This document shows, piece by piece, positions 24,893-37,179 of a stretch of DNA of 48,484 nucleotides. Every line of letters begins with the position of its first letter. The stretch's first letter is position 1. A program made the position numbers and the translations under genes. Source of the stretch: Niallia nealsonii (GTDB taxonomy: Bacteria > Bacillota > Bacilli > Bacillales > Cytobacillaceae); the NCBI RefSeq assembly GCF_002835805.1, contig NZ_PISE01000035.1:1-48484 (forward strand), written 5' to 3'. Below the pieces are notes generated by a model. It was given only the letters and a program-made list of their open reading frames with translations, ran no database searches and was not told the DNA's origin.

Positions 24893-26074
24893 TCATTCCT
24901 CTGAGCTGCCCCCAAAAGCTTCCGGAATCATCGTAAATCCTTCAATAATTGTATTTTCTTCCACCTCGATCATCAGATAACGTTTTCCACTTAGTTCCAC
25001 TTGTTTAACGTACTTTAAATCTGGTGGACTGATCGAAATATTAGCGATTTTTGTTTGAATCTTAATTGATTTGGAAGTGAATTTCGGCAAGATGCTACTT
25101 GCCTTTATCTCATATTTGTCATCATCAATAATTTTTTTGAAGGCTGTTTCTACCTTTTCTGTGCTTATATCTTCAATGCCGCTCATCTTTAAGACTTGTT
25201 CAATGTCTTTTGAGTCTAATTTTGGTTGTTCTTCCTCTTCGTTTTCTACAATCATCCGATTAATTTCTTCATAGACATTGGAGAGGGTGGAGGTATTTAA
25301 TTGATCTCCTGTTACGTCTTTAATGATTTCTTCAAACACAATTTTATCGTCTTGAGCGGTCATGATTTCTTCTCCATTTAACACTTCTTCAATAAATTGA
25401 TAATCTGGTTCATATACTTTGCCTGCTGAATAGAGTATGTGGTTGACGTCTGCTGCATTGTCCGTAAAACATGGGAAGAGAAATCCTGCCATTGGAGATT
25501 GGAGGTTAATGATTGGGTCAACAATAATATTGTATTTGAACTCTTTCTCCACATAGTCAAAAAGCAGCTCTTTTTTTGGCTCTTGTGTATTATTTATGCT
25601 GCATAAAATAAAGGGATGGGAGTAAACAGTATCTCTTTCACTCACCTCAGTCTCTTCATTTCGGCGTTTTGTTGGCTTTAAATACTCCCCGTGAATGAAT
25701 GTGACAACAATATCTTTCTCATATTGTCTACTCGTCAGCATTTTGTCTACAATTTGAAGCATTTGCTCTTTCCATTCATCTGCGTCTTTGCTAAGTAATC
25801 CTTGATGTAAAATAAGCTGACTGTTATTTACAGCATCTCTTTGAAACTTTAATTCAAAAAGCTTCTCATCCAATTGACCAGCAAGCAATTTTTTAAAGTT
25901 ATTCAAAAATAACTCTTGCTGATCTTGGTCAAGCATCCCAAATGGTTGACTTTGGTAATGATAAATGTCACTAGATTCCTTCATAATATATACATTAAAA
26001 ATGTCAGAGATTTTGAGTAAATCATTGTTTATTTTGAATTGTTTTCGAATATTGGCTATATCTTTCTTGTTCAT
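24893..26074 (-). CDS. DUF4317 family protein
   Basis: A 393-residue soluble protein starting MNKKDIANIRKQFKINNDLLKISDIFNVYIMKE, the typical opening of the DUF4317 family of Firmicutes. No enzymatic motif is visible. Contains ELLFDYVEKEFKYNIIVDPIINLQSPMAGFLFPCFTDN in the middle and a C-terminal strand-rich portion ending in an acidic tail (GGSSEE). AGGAGTG precedes ATG. Function is unknown. It stands alone and its 3' end faces the island and the groESL terminator. Confidence 0.8.
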   Translation of the reverse strand: MNKKDIANIRKQFKINNDLLKISDIFNVYIMKESSDIYHYQSQPFGMLDQDQQELFLNNFKKLLAGQLDEKLFELKFQRDAVNNSQLILHQGLLSKDADEWKEQMLQIVDKMLTSRQYEKDIVVTFIHGEYLKPTKRRNEETEVSERDTVYSHPFILCSINNTQEPKKELLFDYVEKEFKYNIIVDPIINLQSPMAGFLFPCFTDNAADVNHILYSAGKVYEPDYQFIEEVLNGEEIMTAQDDKIVFEEIIKDVTGDQLNTSTLSNVYEEINRMIVENEEEEQPKLDSKDIEQVLKMSGIEDISTEKVETAFKKIIDDDKYEIKASSILPKFTSKSIKIQTKIANISISPPDLKYVKQVELSGKRYLMIEVEENTIIEGFTMIPEAFGGSSEE

Positions 26075-26268
26075 GATTTTTTACACTCCTAAGCTAACTC
26101 GATTGCATTGCTATAAAAATATAAGTATTTTCTAACTTCTAGTAATTTATTTATTTTACCATATTTGTTTTGTGAATTATAAGTAACTAAAGGGAAACGG
26201 CATTTTTTACAGAGAGGTAAAATATGAAAGAACTTGAGGGTCCTTAATAGGAAATGTAGTCACCTATA

Positions 26269-26303
26269 AAACCACTTCCTATATAAATTAGAAGTGGTTT
26301 TTG
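26269..26303. terminator. isolated rho-independent terminator
   Basis: AAACCACTTC pairs with GAAGTGGTTT around a 12-base loop, followed by TTG. It lies in the 26075-26478 gap, which has no gene of normal size. A 7-codon frame with GAGAGGT upstream (ATG 26224 to TAA 26247) precedes the hairpin. Confidence 0.6.
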
Positions 26304-26478
26304 TGCTGGCAAACTTAGTTTATAATGTCTCAAAACGGGCCTCTCAACCAATTATTAGAAAAACAAAGGTTGTTTAGTAAAAGGAAAAAAGGGAGGGGCA
26401 TTTAAATTCTGCAAGTTTTTGTTTTTTTATAGGAATTATAAATTTAACTTAATTAATGCAAAGAATGATTATACACTT

Positions 26479-26514
26479 AAAAACAGAGGTCAAGCAGCCT
26501 TGTCCTCTGTTTTT
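26479..26514 (-). terminator. terminator of the leftward GH1 gene
   Basis: AAAAACAGAGG pairs with CCTCTGTTTTT around a 14-base loop, starting 7 bases beyond the stop of the 6-phospho-beta-glucosidase gene. T/A-runs on both sides allow action on either strand. Confidence 0.85.
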
Positions 26515-26521
26515 AACAATC

Positions 26522-28000
<1,479 letters not shown>

Positions 28001-28020
28001 CTATGTAGAAAAGACAAATA

Positions 28021-28103
28021 AAAAAACCTAAATCATGTAATGAAGACATAGCTGTCTCATTTTTACGCGATTTAGGTTTTGCCTGCATGAGCAGTAACAA
28101 TCC
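28021..28103 (-). promoter_or_regulatory. LicT-type RAT and overlapping terminator, leftward GH1 leader
   Basis: On the minus strand the leader reads GGATTGTTACTG, CTCATG, CAGGCAAAACC (complement of 28075-28103), almost the textbook ribonucleic antiterminator of BglG/LicT systems. Its 3' end (AAACCTAAATC) is also the 5' arm of a terminator closed by GATTTAGGTTTTTTT (complement of 28021-28034). LicT bound to the RAT prevents the terminator. It lies between the promoter at 28130-28158 and the gene. Confidence 0.93.
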
Positions 28104-28129
28104 TACTAGGAATTTGTTTAATTGTGTTT

Positions 28130-28158
28130 ACTATAACATCATTTTTTCATTCAATCAA
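28130..28158 (-). promoter_or_regulatory. promoter of leftward GH1 gene
   Basis: On the minus strand, TTGATT (complement of 28153-28158), 17 bases and TATAGT (complement of 28130-28135). Transcription would start about 20 bases before the RAT. Confidence 0.8.
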
Positions 28159-28163
28159 GAATT

Positions 28164-28178
28164 TTGCAAACGTTATCT
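28164..28178. promoter_or_regulatory. candidate cre (CcpA) site upstream of the leftward promoter
   Basis: TTGCAAACGTTATCT fits the Bacillus cre consensus WTGNAANCGNWNNCW at every defined position. It lies just upstream of the -35, giving catabolite repression by glucose. Confidence 0.8.
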
Positions 28179-28231
28179 TTTTAACTTTTTATATAGTAAG
28201 ATAGTTCTAGAGAACGTAAAAAAATAAAAAA

Positions 28232-28269
28232 AGAAAGCGTTGACATTATCTCGATATCCATGCTAAATT
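28232..28269 (+). promoter_or_regulatory. bglP promoter with overlapping cre-like site
   Basis: TTGACA (28240-28245) and TAAATT (28264-28269) with an 18-base spacer and an extended TG at 28261-28262. A cre-like AGAAAGCGTTGACA (28232-28245; 11 of 14 positions of TGAAAGCGTTTTCA) overlaps the -35, so CcpA would block polymerase. Confidence 0.75.
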
Positions 28270-28304
28270 ACAGGTAACAAATAAAACATAATAAATTCCT
28301 TGAA

Positions 28305-28393
28305 GGAATGTTACCTTAAGTGGGCATAACCTGAACTGATTAAAAACACGCTATGGCTATTCGTGTGTTGTTTATAATCGGCTCAGGTTTTTT
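28305..28393 (+). promoter_or_regulatory. divergent RAT and overlapping terminator, bglP leader
   Basis: GGAATGTTACC, TTAAGT, GGGCATAACC (28305-28331) has the conserved GGA, TGTTAC and GGCA-AACC blocks of a RAT, but its hairpin is two bases shorter than the copy on the other strand. AACCTGA (28328-28334) at its end pairs with TCAGGTT (28383-28389) of the following terminator, which ends in T7. The two states are therefore mutually exclusive and controlled by a BglG-type protein, presumably LicT. Confidence 0.85.
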
Positions 28394-28422
28394 ATTTGCT
28401 ATAAATACAAAATTCCATATAG

Positions 28423-31845
<3,423 letters not shown>

Positions 31846-31857
31846 GGTCTATAAAAT

Positions 31858-31890
31858 GGGAAAGCACGCTTGTGGCTTTCCTTCTTTTTC
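31858..31890 (+). terminator. terminator after bglH
   Basis: GGAAAGC pairs with GCTTTCC around a 9-base loop and is followed by TTCTTTTTC. Short stem; probably partial, which would allow some read-through into licT. Confidence 0.6.
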
Positions 31891-31964
31891 TAAAACATAC
31901 AATCACGATCACTTTTCCATTATAATAAAGGAAAGAGTACCATATTAAACTTATAGGTGGTCAA

Positions 31965-32795
31965 ATGAAAATAGTCCAAGTATATAATAATAATGTTATT
32001 AGTACATTTAATGAAAAAAATGAAGAATTAGTTGTTATGGGAAGAGGTCTCGCTTTTCAAAAAAAGCCTGGAGACTTAGTGGATGAGGAGAAGATTGAGA
32101 AGACCTTTGCTTTAAAAAATAAAGACATGTCCGAAAAATTTAAGACTCTTTTATACGAAGTGCCTATTGAATATATGGAAATAACAGAGGAGATTATTAA
32201 TCGTGCTAAAAGCAAGTTAGGGAGAACTTTGAGCGACAGCTTCTATATCTCTTTAACAGATCATATTCATTTTGCGGTAAAAAGGAAAGAAAAAGGATAT
32301 GAAATTAAAAATGCTTTATTATGGGAGATCAAAAGGTTTTACAAGGAAGAGTTTTCCATCGGAATGAAAGCGCTGCAACTAATTGAGGAAAGGCTAGGTA
32401 TACTTTTTCCAGAGGATGAGGCTGGTTTTATTGCTATGCACCTTGTTAATGCTGATCTGAACCAGGAAATGCCCAATATCGCTAATATTACGAAAGTGAT
32501 GCAAACTATTTTAAACATTGTGAAATACCATTACAAAATGGAATTTGATGAAGACTCTTTAAATTATTTTCGATTTCTCACCCATTTAAAATTTTTTGCC
32601 CAAAGGCTTTATAGCAATACTTATATAGAAGATGATGACCCATTTTTATATGAGCTTGTTAAGCAAAAACATAAAGAGGCATTTGAATGCACAGAAAAAA
32701 TTAATGAATACATTGAAAAACAATTTAACTATAATCTTACGGATAATGAAAAGTTGTATTTAGCTATCCATATACAGAGAGTGGTCAATCGCTGA
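31965..32795 (+). CDS. licT: transcription antiterminator LicT (BglG family)
   Basis: A 276-residue RNA-binding antiterminator. Residues 1-55 form the CAT domain that binds the RAT hairpin (MKIVQVYNNNVI, FQKKPGDLVD). Two PTS regulation domains follow with phosphorylatable H100 (TDHIHF), H159 (AMHLVN), H207 (THLKFF) and H269 (AIHIQR), the same spacing as B. subtilis LicT. It should relieve the terminators in the leaders of the two GH1 units when beta-glucosides are present and glucose is absent. Perfect TATAAT (31921-31926) and TAGGTGG precede ATG. Confidence 0.94.
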   Translation: MKIVQVYNNNVISTFNEKNEELVVMGRGLAFQKKPGDLVDEEKIEKTFALKNKDMSEKFKTLLYEVPIEYMEITEEIINRAKSKLGRTLSDSFYISLTDHIHFAVKRKEKGYEIKNALLWEIKRFYKEEFSIGMKALQLIEERLGILFPEDEAGFIAMHLVNADLNQEMPNIANITKVMQTILNIVKYHYKMEFDEDSLNYFRFLTHLKFFAQRLYSNTYIEDDDPFLYELVKQKHKEAFECTEKINEYIEKQFNYNLTDNEKLYLAIHIQRVVNR

Positions 32796-32905
32796 CTGCC
32801 CCCAAAAAAGTTGCAGGAGATAGTTTAATACAGAGAGAATCTGTTATTGCTAGAAAAAAGGTTCGCAAATAAGCGGAGAGTTAAATAATAAGGGGATAAT
32901 TAATC

Positions 32906-32951
32906 GAGGCTTCTCAAACGTTTAAGCAAATTTTTGGGGAAGCTTCTTTTT
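32906..32951 (+). terminator. terminator after licT
   Basis: GAGGCTTCTC pairs with GGGAAGCTTC (two G:U pairs) around a 21-base loop and is followed by TTTTT. It lies 110 bases after licT with no gene in between. Confidence 0.65.
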
Positions 32952-33242
32952 CGTCTTTTTTTTTGAGAAATGTGGGGGGAACTTGTCTTGATGTCATAGA
33001 TGCTTGGTACGAGGAAGAAGAACGAAAGAAGAATCGATTGAACAATAAAAAATTGCTCTTTCATTTGAGTACAAGTAATTTATCATGCATTAGCGGGCTT
33101 TTGCCCTCCACCTAAGGGAGGATAAGAGTCTAGGTGGGGGGGAATTTGCTGAGTAAAAGCCTGATTGAAATTTTACTTTATCAAATGTTATTTATTTCTC
33201 CATTTCAATCGGAAGAAGCCAATAGAAGGTTCGAGCGGGCAT
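32952..33242. other. intergenic region with competing G/C-rich hairpins
   Basis: No gene is visible. In an otherwise AT-rich setting, 33094-33137 can fold in several exclusive ways: GGGC/GCCC (33094-33104), CCCTCC/GGGAGG (33104-33121) and CCACCTA/TAGGTGG (33108-33137). The last two share the CTCCACCTA segment. Confidence 0.4.
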
Positions 33243-33707
33243 TCATTGCTTCCTTAAAAGGTACTTTGGTTCAATAATAAAACGATGATATAAATAATTT
33301 AGCAAAGCTACAAATAAACTTAAATAAAATAGATGTTTCCTTTTCAGGTTTACCATTTTATATATATTAAATTTTTCCGCAAGAGTGGTTAGTGGGTAAG
33401 CGAATAAATAGTCAGCAAATACATTAGTAATAATATAAAGCCATATTTTTTGGTAGGTTAATTTAAATATCCATAAATTTAATGTGAAAAAGAGACCAAA
33501 TACAAATGTTATATCTGAAGCAAGACTTGGAATAATTGGTTTATGTACTTTCCACCATTTATGGCTTTTGGAAAACTCGCTTATTAAGCATATTAGCAAT
33601 GAGCTAAAAGTAGCGGTAGGTAAAAATCTTCTGAATGATTTTGTTCCAAAAAGAAAAAAGGTGAACCATGGACCAATAAGAAGTATGTACATTTTCCAGT
33701 TTTTCAT
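33243..33707 (-). CDS. multi-pass membrane protein, unknown
   Basis: A 154-residue protein with about four hydrophobic segments (IGPWFTFFLFG, TFSSLLICLIS, DITFVFGLFFTLNLWIF, HLFYLSLFVALLNYL) and conserved-looking aromatic/charged patches (SHKWWKVHKP, NVFADYLFAYPL). The pattern is that of small Bacillaceae membrane proteins of unknown role; I do not recognise the family with certainty. ATG 33707 is preferred over an upstream in-frame ATG (33746) because GGAGG lies 8 bases before it. Confidence 0.7.
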   Translation of the reverse strand: MKNWKMYILLIGPWFTFFLFGTKSFRRFLPTATFSSLLICLISEFSKSHKWWKVHKPIIPSLASDITFVFGLFFTLNLWIFKLTYQKIWLYIITNVFADYLFAYPLTTLAEKFNIYKMVNLKRKHLFYLSLFVALLNYLYHRFIIEPKYLLRKQ

Positions 33708-34010
33708 AATAATTCCTCCGTAAGTAATTTTAATATATGGGGTCATCTTCTTATACTCAAATTAAGTATGTACTCCAAAAAATATACTTCTTGTAATACT
33801 ATTATACTTTCCTTAATATGCGGACTTATGTAAAAATCAATTCATTATAATGATCCCAATGTTTTTTAACCAGCTATTTTATATTCTCTTTACAGTAGCA
33901 AAATTACTCATTATCATATGGCGGGATAGATAAAAGAATAGATTTAGTTGATTTGTCAGACAAGAAAGAAAATCTTCTTTTTAATAATATTCATTAATAC
34001 AGGTTAATAG

Positions 34011-34073
34011 AAAAGGCTTTCTCCATTTAAAATGTTATTCACAAAAGTACAATTTAAATGGGGAAAGCCTTTT
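34011..34073. terminator. long inverted repeat, bidirectional terminator
   Basis: A 21-bp stem with one G:U pair (AAAAGGCTTTCTCCATTTAAA with TTTAAATGGGGAAAGCCTTTT) around a 21-base loop. It closes the transcription unit of the small gene at 34117 on the minus strand. The 33708-34010 stretch before it holds no gene that I can support. Confidence 0.8.
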
Positions 34074-34096
34074 GGGATGGAATATATATAATAAAA

Positions 34097-34125
34097 ATGG
34101 ATTAAGCTTTTTAAGCTTAATCCAT
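34097..34125 (-). terminator. terminator that contains the stop codon of the small minus-strand gene
   Basis: ATGGATTAAGCTT and AAGCTTAATCCAT form a perfect 13-bp stem around TTT. On the minus strand the 5' arm is the last two codons plus the TAA of the 57-residue gene, and TTTTTATT follows the stem. Confidence 0.75.
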
Positions 34126-34290
34126 TCTCATTGGTTCTTGTTGTTTTTCTACTACTTCTTCTTTTATTTTTTCATCGCTTATTTCCTGATGCTCTTTGCG
34201 CATTTCACCGCATGTGATGCATTGACCACTATAATAATAATTAAATTTATGGTAACCTCTCAGTTTACATATTAATTCTCCAAAGATCAT
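34117..34290 (-). CDS. 57-aa cysteine-containing protein, unknown
   Basis: ATG (complement 34288-34290) to TAA (34117-34119) encodes 57 residues: N-terminal MIFGELICKLRGYHKFNYYY, a CITC pair near residue 24, and an acidic/basic helix ending KQQEPMRMD. AAAGGAG lies 10 bases upstream. The single CxxC with an additional Cys at position 8 may bind metal as a dimer, but this is a guess. It is too small for usual gene callers, and its stop lies inside a terminator stem, which supports it being a real, compact transcription unit. Confidence 0.55.
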   Translation of the reverse strand: MIFGELICKLRGYHKFNYYYSGQCITCGEMRKEHQEISDEKIKEEVVEKQQEPMRMD

Positions 34291-34651
34291 GCTTTGCCAA
34301 CTCCTTTATGTATAGATTTATTTTACAATAAAAAGGAAAGTCTCTATCGTTAAATAATGGTAACGTTGCTGGCAAGTTAGTAACAATAAGTCATTTTTTT
34401 TAACACTCTGCGTCAAAATGATCAAAGTATAACAAATAGAAAACTATTGTGTTACATTTTTTTAACTTTTGCAGGAAAATAAAAGGTAAGGTATTATTTT
34501 TGGAACTTTTTTCATCGTTTCTCGTAAATAGGAGAAGATTCTTTTTAGAAGGGTCTGAAAATTCCTAAAAAGTGCTAATTCATGTAAAATAAATATAACT
34601 GTATACAAAAAGAAGTTTGCATTTTAGTAAGAAGTAAATGGAGGGAATAAA

Positions 34652-36091
34652 ATGGGTGTTATGCTAAGCAAAGGGCAAAAGGTGGATTTAACGAAGGTTC
34701 ATCCAGGTTTAACAAATGTGGTAGTCGGATTAGGCTGGGATATTGCGCAAAATGGCAGCAACTATGACTTAGACGCATCTGCGTTTCTGTTAGGACAGAA
34801 TGGTAAGGTGCATAATGACCTGGATTTTATTTTCTATAATAACCCTAGTGGTGCGAACGGTTCTATCATCTATAGCGGAGATAACAGAACAGGTGCAGGA
34901 AATTTTGATGATGAGCAAATAAGAATAGATTTATCAAGAGTGCCTCAAAGTATTCAGCGTATTGCCTTTACAATTACGATACATAATGCATATGAGAAAG
35001 GGCAAAATTTCGGGCAGATCTCTAATGGCTATGTCCGCATATTTAATGAGAGAGATAATGTAGAGCTAATTCGTTTTAATCTTGGAAGGGATTATACGGT
35101 AGAAACCGCTATTGTAGCGGCAGAATTATATCGCCATAATGGGGAATGGAAATTTAATGCGATCGGCAGCGGTTTTCAAGGGGGATTGGCAGCATTATGC
35201 CAGAATTTTGGCGTAACAGTTGATGATGAACCAGTTCAACAGACGATTAATCAGTCTGTTTCCCAACCACAATCCTTTTCATCTGCTCAAGCAACACCAT
35301 ATAATAACCAAAATCAATTGGGCCAAACAAACTATCAAAATCAATCAAGTCCGCCTAACTATGGACAAGCTCAGCAATCTCCACCATACCACACGCCAAA
35401 TAGTGGATATCCAGATTCTTCTTATAATCAGCCTGTTGCAGCTTCCCAAACATACGGAGGAGATGATGTTGTTTGCCCTCGATGCCATGGAACGAATATA
35501 CGTACAGGGGAGAAGGGATTTGGCCTAGGAAAAGCGGCAATTGGCGGGTTGATTTTAGGTCCAGTAGGTTTATTGGGCGGATTTATTGGCAAAAACCAAT
35601 TAAAGTTTACTTGTAATAATTGTGGGAATGTCTGGTCTCCTTCCAATACTGATTATGCAGAATGGGGCAGACAGCAAAAACAAAAAGCAAAAGAATTATT
35701 TATGCGATTTAAAAGCCCAGATGTGCTGGATGCGGTGGTTGCCGCTTGTGCATTAGTGGGAATGGCCGATGGAAAATTAGATCCTTCTGAAGAAAGAAAA
35801 ATGATGGAATTTATTCATCAAAGTGAAGAACTGCGCGTTTTTGATACAAATAAAGTGCAGCAACAATTTAATCAGTTTGTAAGGAGACTAGAGTACGATC
35901 AGATTATCGGCAGAGCAGAGTGTTTCAGAGCACTTGGCAAAGTTCGTTCAAAGCCGGAAGTTGCAAGATTAGTTGCAAGATACTGTATAGCGGTTGGATA
36001 TGCAGATGGTCATTTTGATCAACGGGAAAAACAAACAGTTATCGAAATATGTCAGGAGCTTGGGTTAAATCCAAATGAATTTTTGTCATAA
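34652..36091 (+). CDS. TerD domain - zinc ribbon - TerB-like domain fusion
   Basis: A 479-residue fusion. Residues 1-190 are a TerD domain with the calcium-binding acidic loops ([31 protein letters not shown]). Residues 193-270 form a Gln/Pro/Ser/Asn-rich linker. C275-C278 and C321-C324 form a zinc ribbon whose two halves flank a glycine-rich hydrophobic segment ([23 protein letters not shown]). Residues about 345-479 are TerB-like, with acidic metal-site motifs [10 protein letters not shown] and [10 protein letters not shown]. Ter-family proteins form membrane-associated stress or phage-response complexes. Here both parts are on one chain and stand outside a ter operon. GGAGGG precedes ATG. 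Confidence 0.88.
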   Translation: MGVMLSKGQKVDLTKVHPGLTNVVVGLGWDIAQNGSNYDLDASAFLLGQNGKVHNDLDFIFYNNPSGANGSIIYSGDNRTGAGNFDDEQIRIDLSRVPQSIQRIAFTITIHNAYEKGQNFGQISNGYVRIFNERDNVELIRFNLGRDYTVETAIVAAELYRHNGEWKFNAIGSGFQGGLAALCQNFGVTVDDEPVQQTINQSVSQPQSFSSAQATPYNNQNQLGQTNYQNQSSPPNYGQAQQSPPYHTPNSGYPDSSYNQPVAASQTYGGDDVVCPRCHGTNIRTGEKGFGLGKAAIGGLILGPVGLLGGFIGKNQLKFTCNNCGNVWSPSNTDYAEWGRQQKQKAKELFMRFKSPDVLDAVVAACALVGMADGKLDPSEERKMMEFIHQSEELRVFDTNKVQQQFNQFVRRLEYDQIIGRAECFRALGKVRSKPEVARLVARYCIAVGYADGHFDQREKQTVIEICQELGLNPNEFLS

Positions 36092-36109
36092 GAGATAAAA
36101 AGGAATCAG

Positions 36110-36152
36110 TTTCGGTCTTCATGGAGTTGGGCAAGTTTTATGAAGGCCGAAA
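36110..36152 (+). terminator. hairpin after the TerD-TerB fusion
   Basis: TTTCGGTCTTCAT pairs over 13 bp (one G:U) with ATGAAGGCCGAAA around a 17-base loop; the downstream sequence is A/T-rich but without a pure T-run. Confidence 0.6.
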
Positions 36153-36163
36153 AATATTTATTT

Positions 36164-36201
36164 ATTCTAGAAATAAGTTACACTATTAATTTTTCTAGAA
36201 T
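36164..36201. repeat. inverted repeat before the MoxR operon
   Basis: ATTCTAGAAA (36164-36173) and TTTCTAGAAT (36192-36201) form a perfect 10-bp inverted repeat around 18 bases. It ends 6 bases before the AAAAGGAG of the MoxR gene, so it could be an operator at the promoter or a hairpin that affects translation. Confidence 0.5.
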
Positions 36202-36219
36202 AATAAAAAGGAGAAAAAT

Positions 36220-37179
36220 ATGCCTAATTCTGAATCTAATATTAAAATTAACAGAATAATTAAAAATATAGAAAAGGTCATGATTGGCAAAAGAGAGGTT
36301 GTAGAATTAAGCATTGTAGCATTATTGGCACAGGGGCATGTTTTATTGGAGGATGTTCCAGGCGTTGGAAAAACCATGATGGTCCGGTCTTTGGCAAAGT
36401 CAATTGGAGCAAGTTTTAGAAGAATCCAATTTACCCCTGATTTGCTTCCTTCAGATGTAACGGGAGTATCTATCTACAATCAGAAAGAAATGGAATTTCA
36501 ATTTGTTCCAGGTCCTATCTTAGGAAATATTATATTAGCAGATGAAATTAATAGAACCTCTCCGAAGACGCAATCTGCATTATTAGAAGCTATGGAAGAA
36601 AGCAGCATCACTATCGACGGGATAACCCACTCTTTAAATAAACCCTTCTTTGTTATGGCTACACAAAATCCAATTGAATATGAAGGAACGTATCCTTTGC
36701 CAGAAGCGCAGCTAGACCGCTTTTTATTAAAAATGAATATGGGCTATCCAACGATGGAAGAAGAAATGGAATTGCTGACAAGAGTACAGATGCAGGCGCC
36801 GATTGAAAATTTGCATTCTGTCGTTTCAATAGAAGATCTGGTATTGCTTCAAAATGAAGTAAAGCAAGTTTATATTGATGACATAATTAAACGATATATT
36901 GTGGAATTATCGATGGGAACACGCAGCCATCATCATGTCTATTTAGGCGCAAGTCCGAGAGGATCCATTGCTTTAATGAGGGCAGCACAAAGTTATGCCT
37001 TTATTAAAGGTCGAGATTATGTGATTCCAGATGATATTCAATATTTAATAAAAGCGGTGGTTGCACATCGAATTATTGTAAAGTCAGAAGCAAAATTTGA
37101 AGGGGTTTCAGCAGAAGATATTATAGATGATGTTGTATCGCAAATTGCTGTTCCTGTACAGAGGCTTGTAAGTAAATGA
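36220..37179 (+). CDS. yeaC: MoxR-family AAA+ ATPase
   Basis: A 319-residue AAA+ ATPase with Walker A DVPGVGKTMM (G48-T52), Walker B ILADEINRT near residue 109, and sensor/arginine-finger segments PLPEAQLDRFLLK and GASPRGSIALMRAA. MoxR proteins act as chaperones for partner complexes, usually with a DUF58 protein encoded next to them. It is the first gene of moxR-DUF58-transglutaminase and overlaps the second by four bases (ATGA). It corresponds by order to B. subtilis yeaC. Confidence 0.93.
   Translation: MPNSESNIKINRIIKNIEKVMIGKREVVELSIVALLAQGHVLLEDVPGVGKTMMVRSLAKSIGASFRRIQFTPDLLPSDVTGVSIYNQKEMEFQFVPGPILGNIILADEINRTSPKTQSALLEAMEESSITIDGITHSLNKPFFVMATQNPIEYEGTYPLPEAQLDRFLLKMNMGYPTMEEEMELLTRVQMQAPIENLHSVVSIEDLVLLQNEVKQVYIDDIIKRYIVELSMGTRSHHHVYLGASPRGSIALMRAAQSYAFIKGRDYVIPDDIQYLIKAVVAHRIIVKSEAKFEGVSAEDIIDDVVSQIAVPVQRLVSK

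Noticed and set aside
26325-26405. 26-codon frame in the gap before the GH1 gene
   Set aside because: No ribosome binding site and no similarity recognised; its ATG overlaps a TATAAT-like string.
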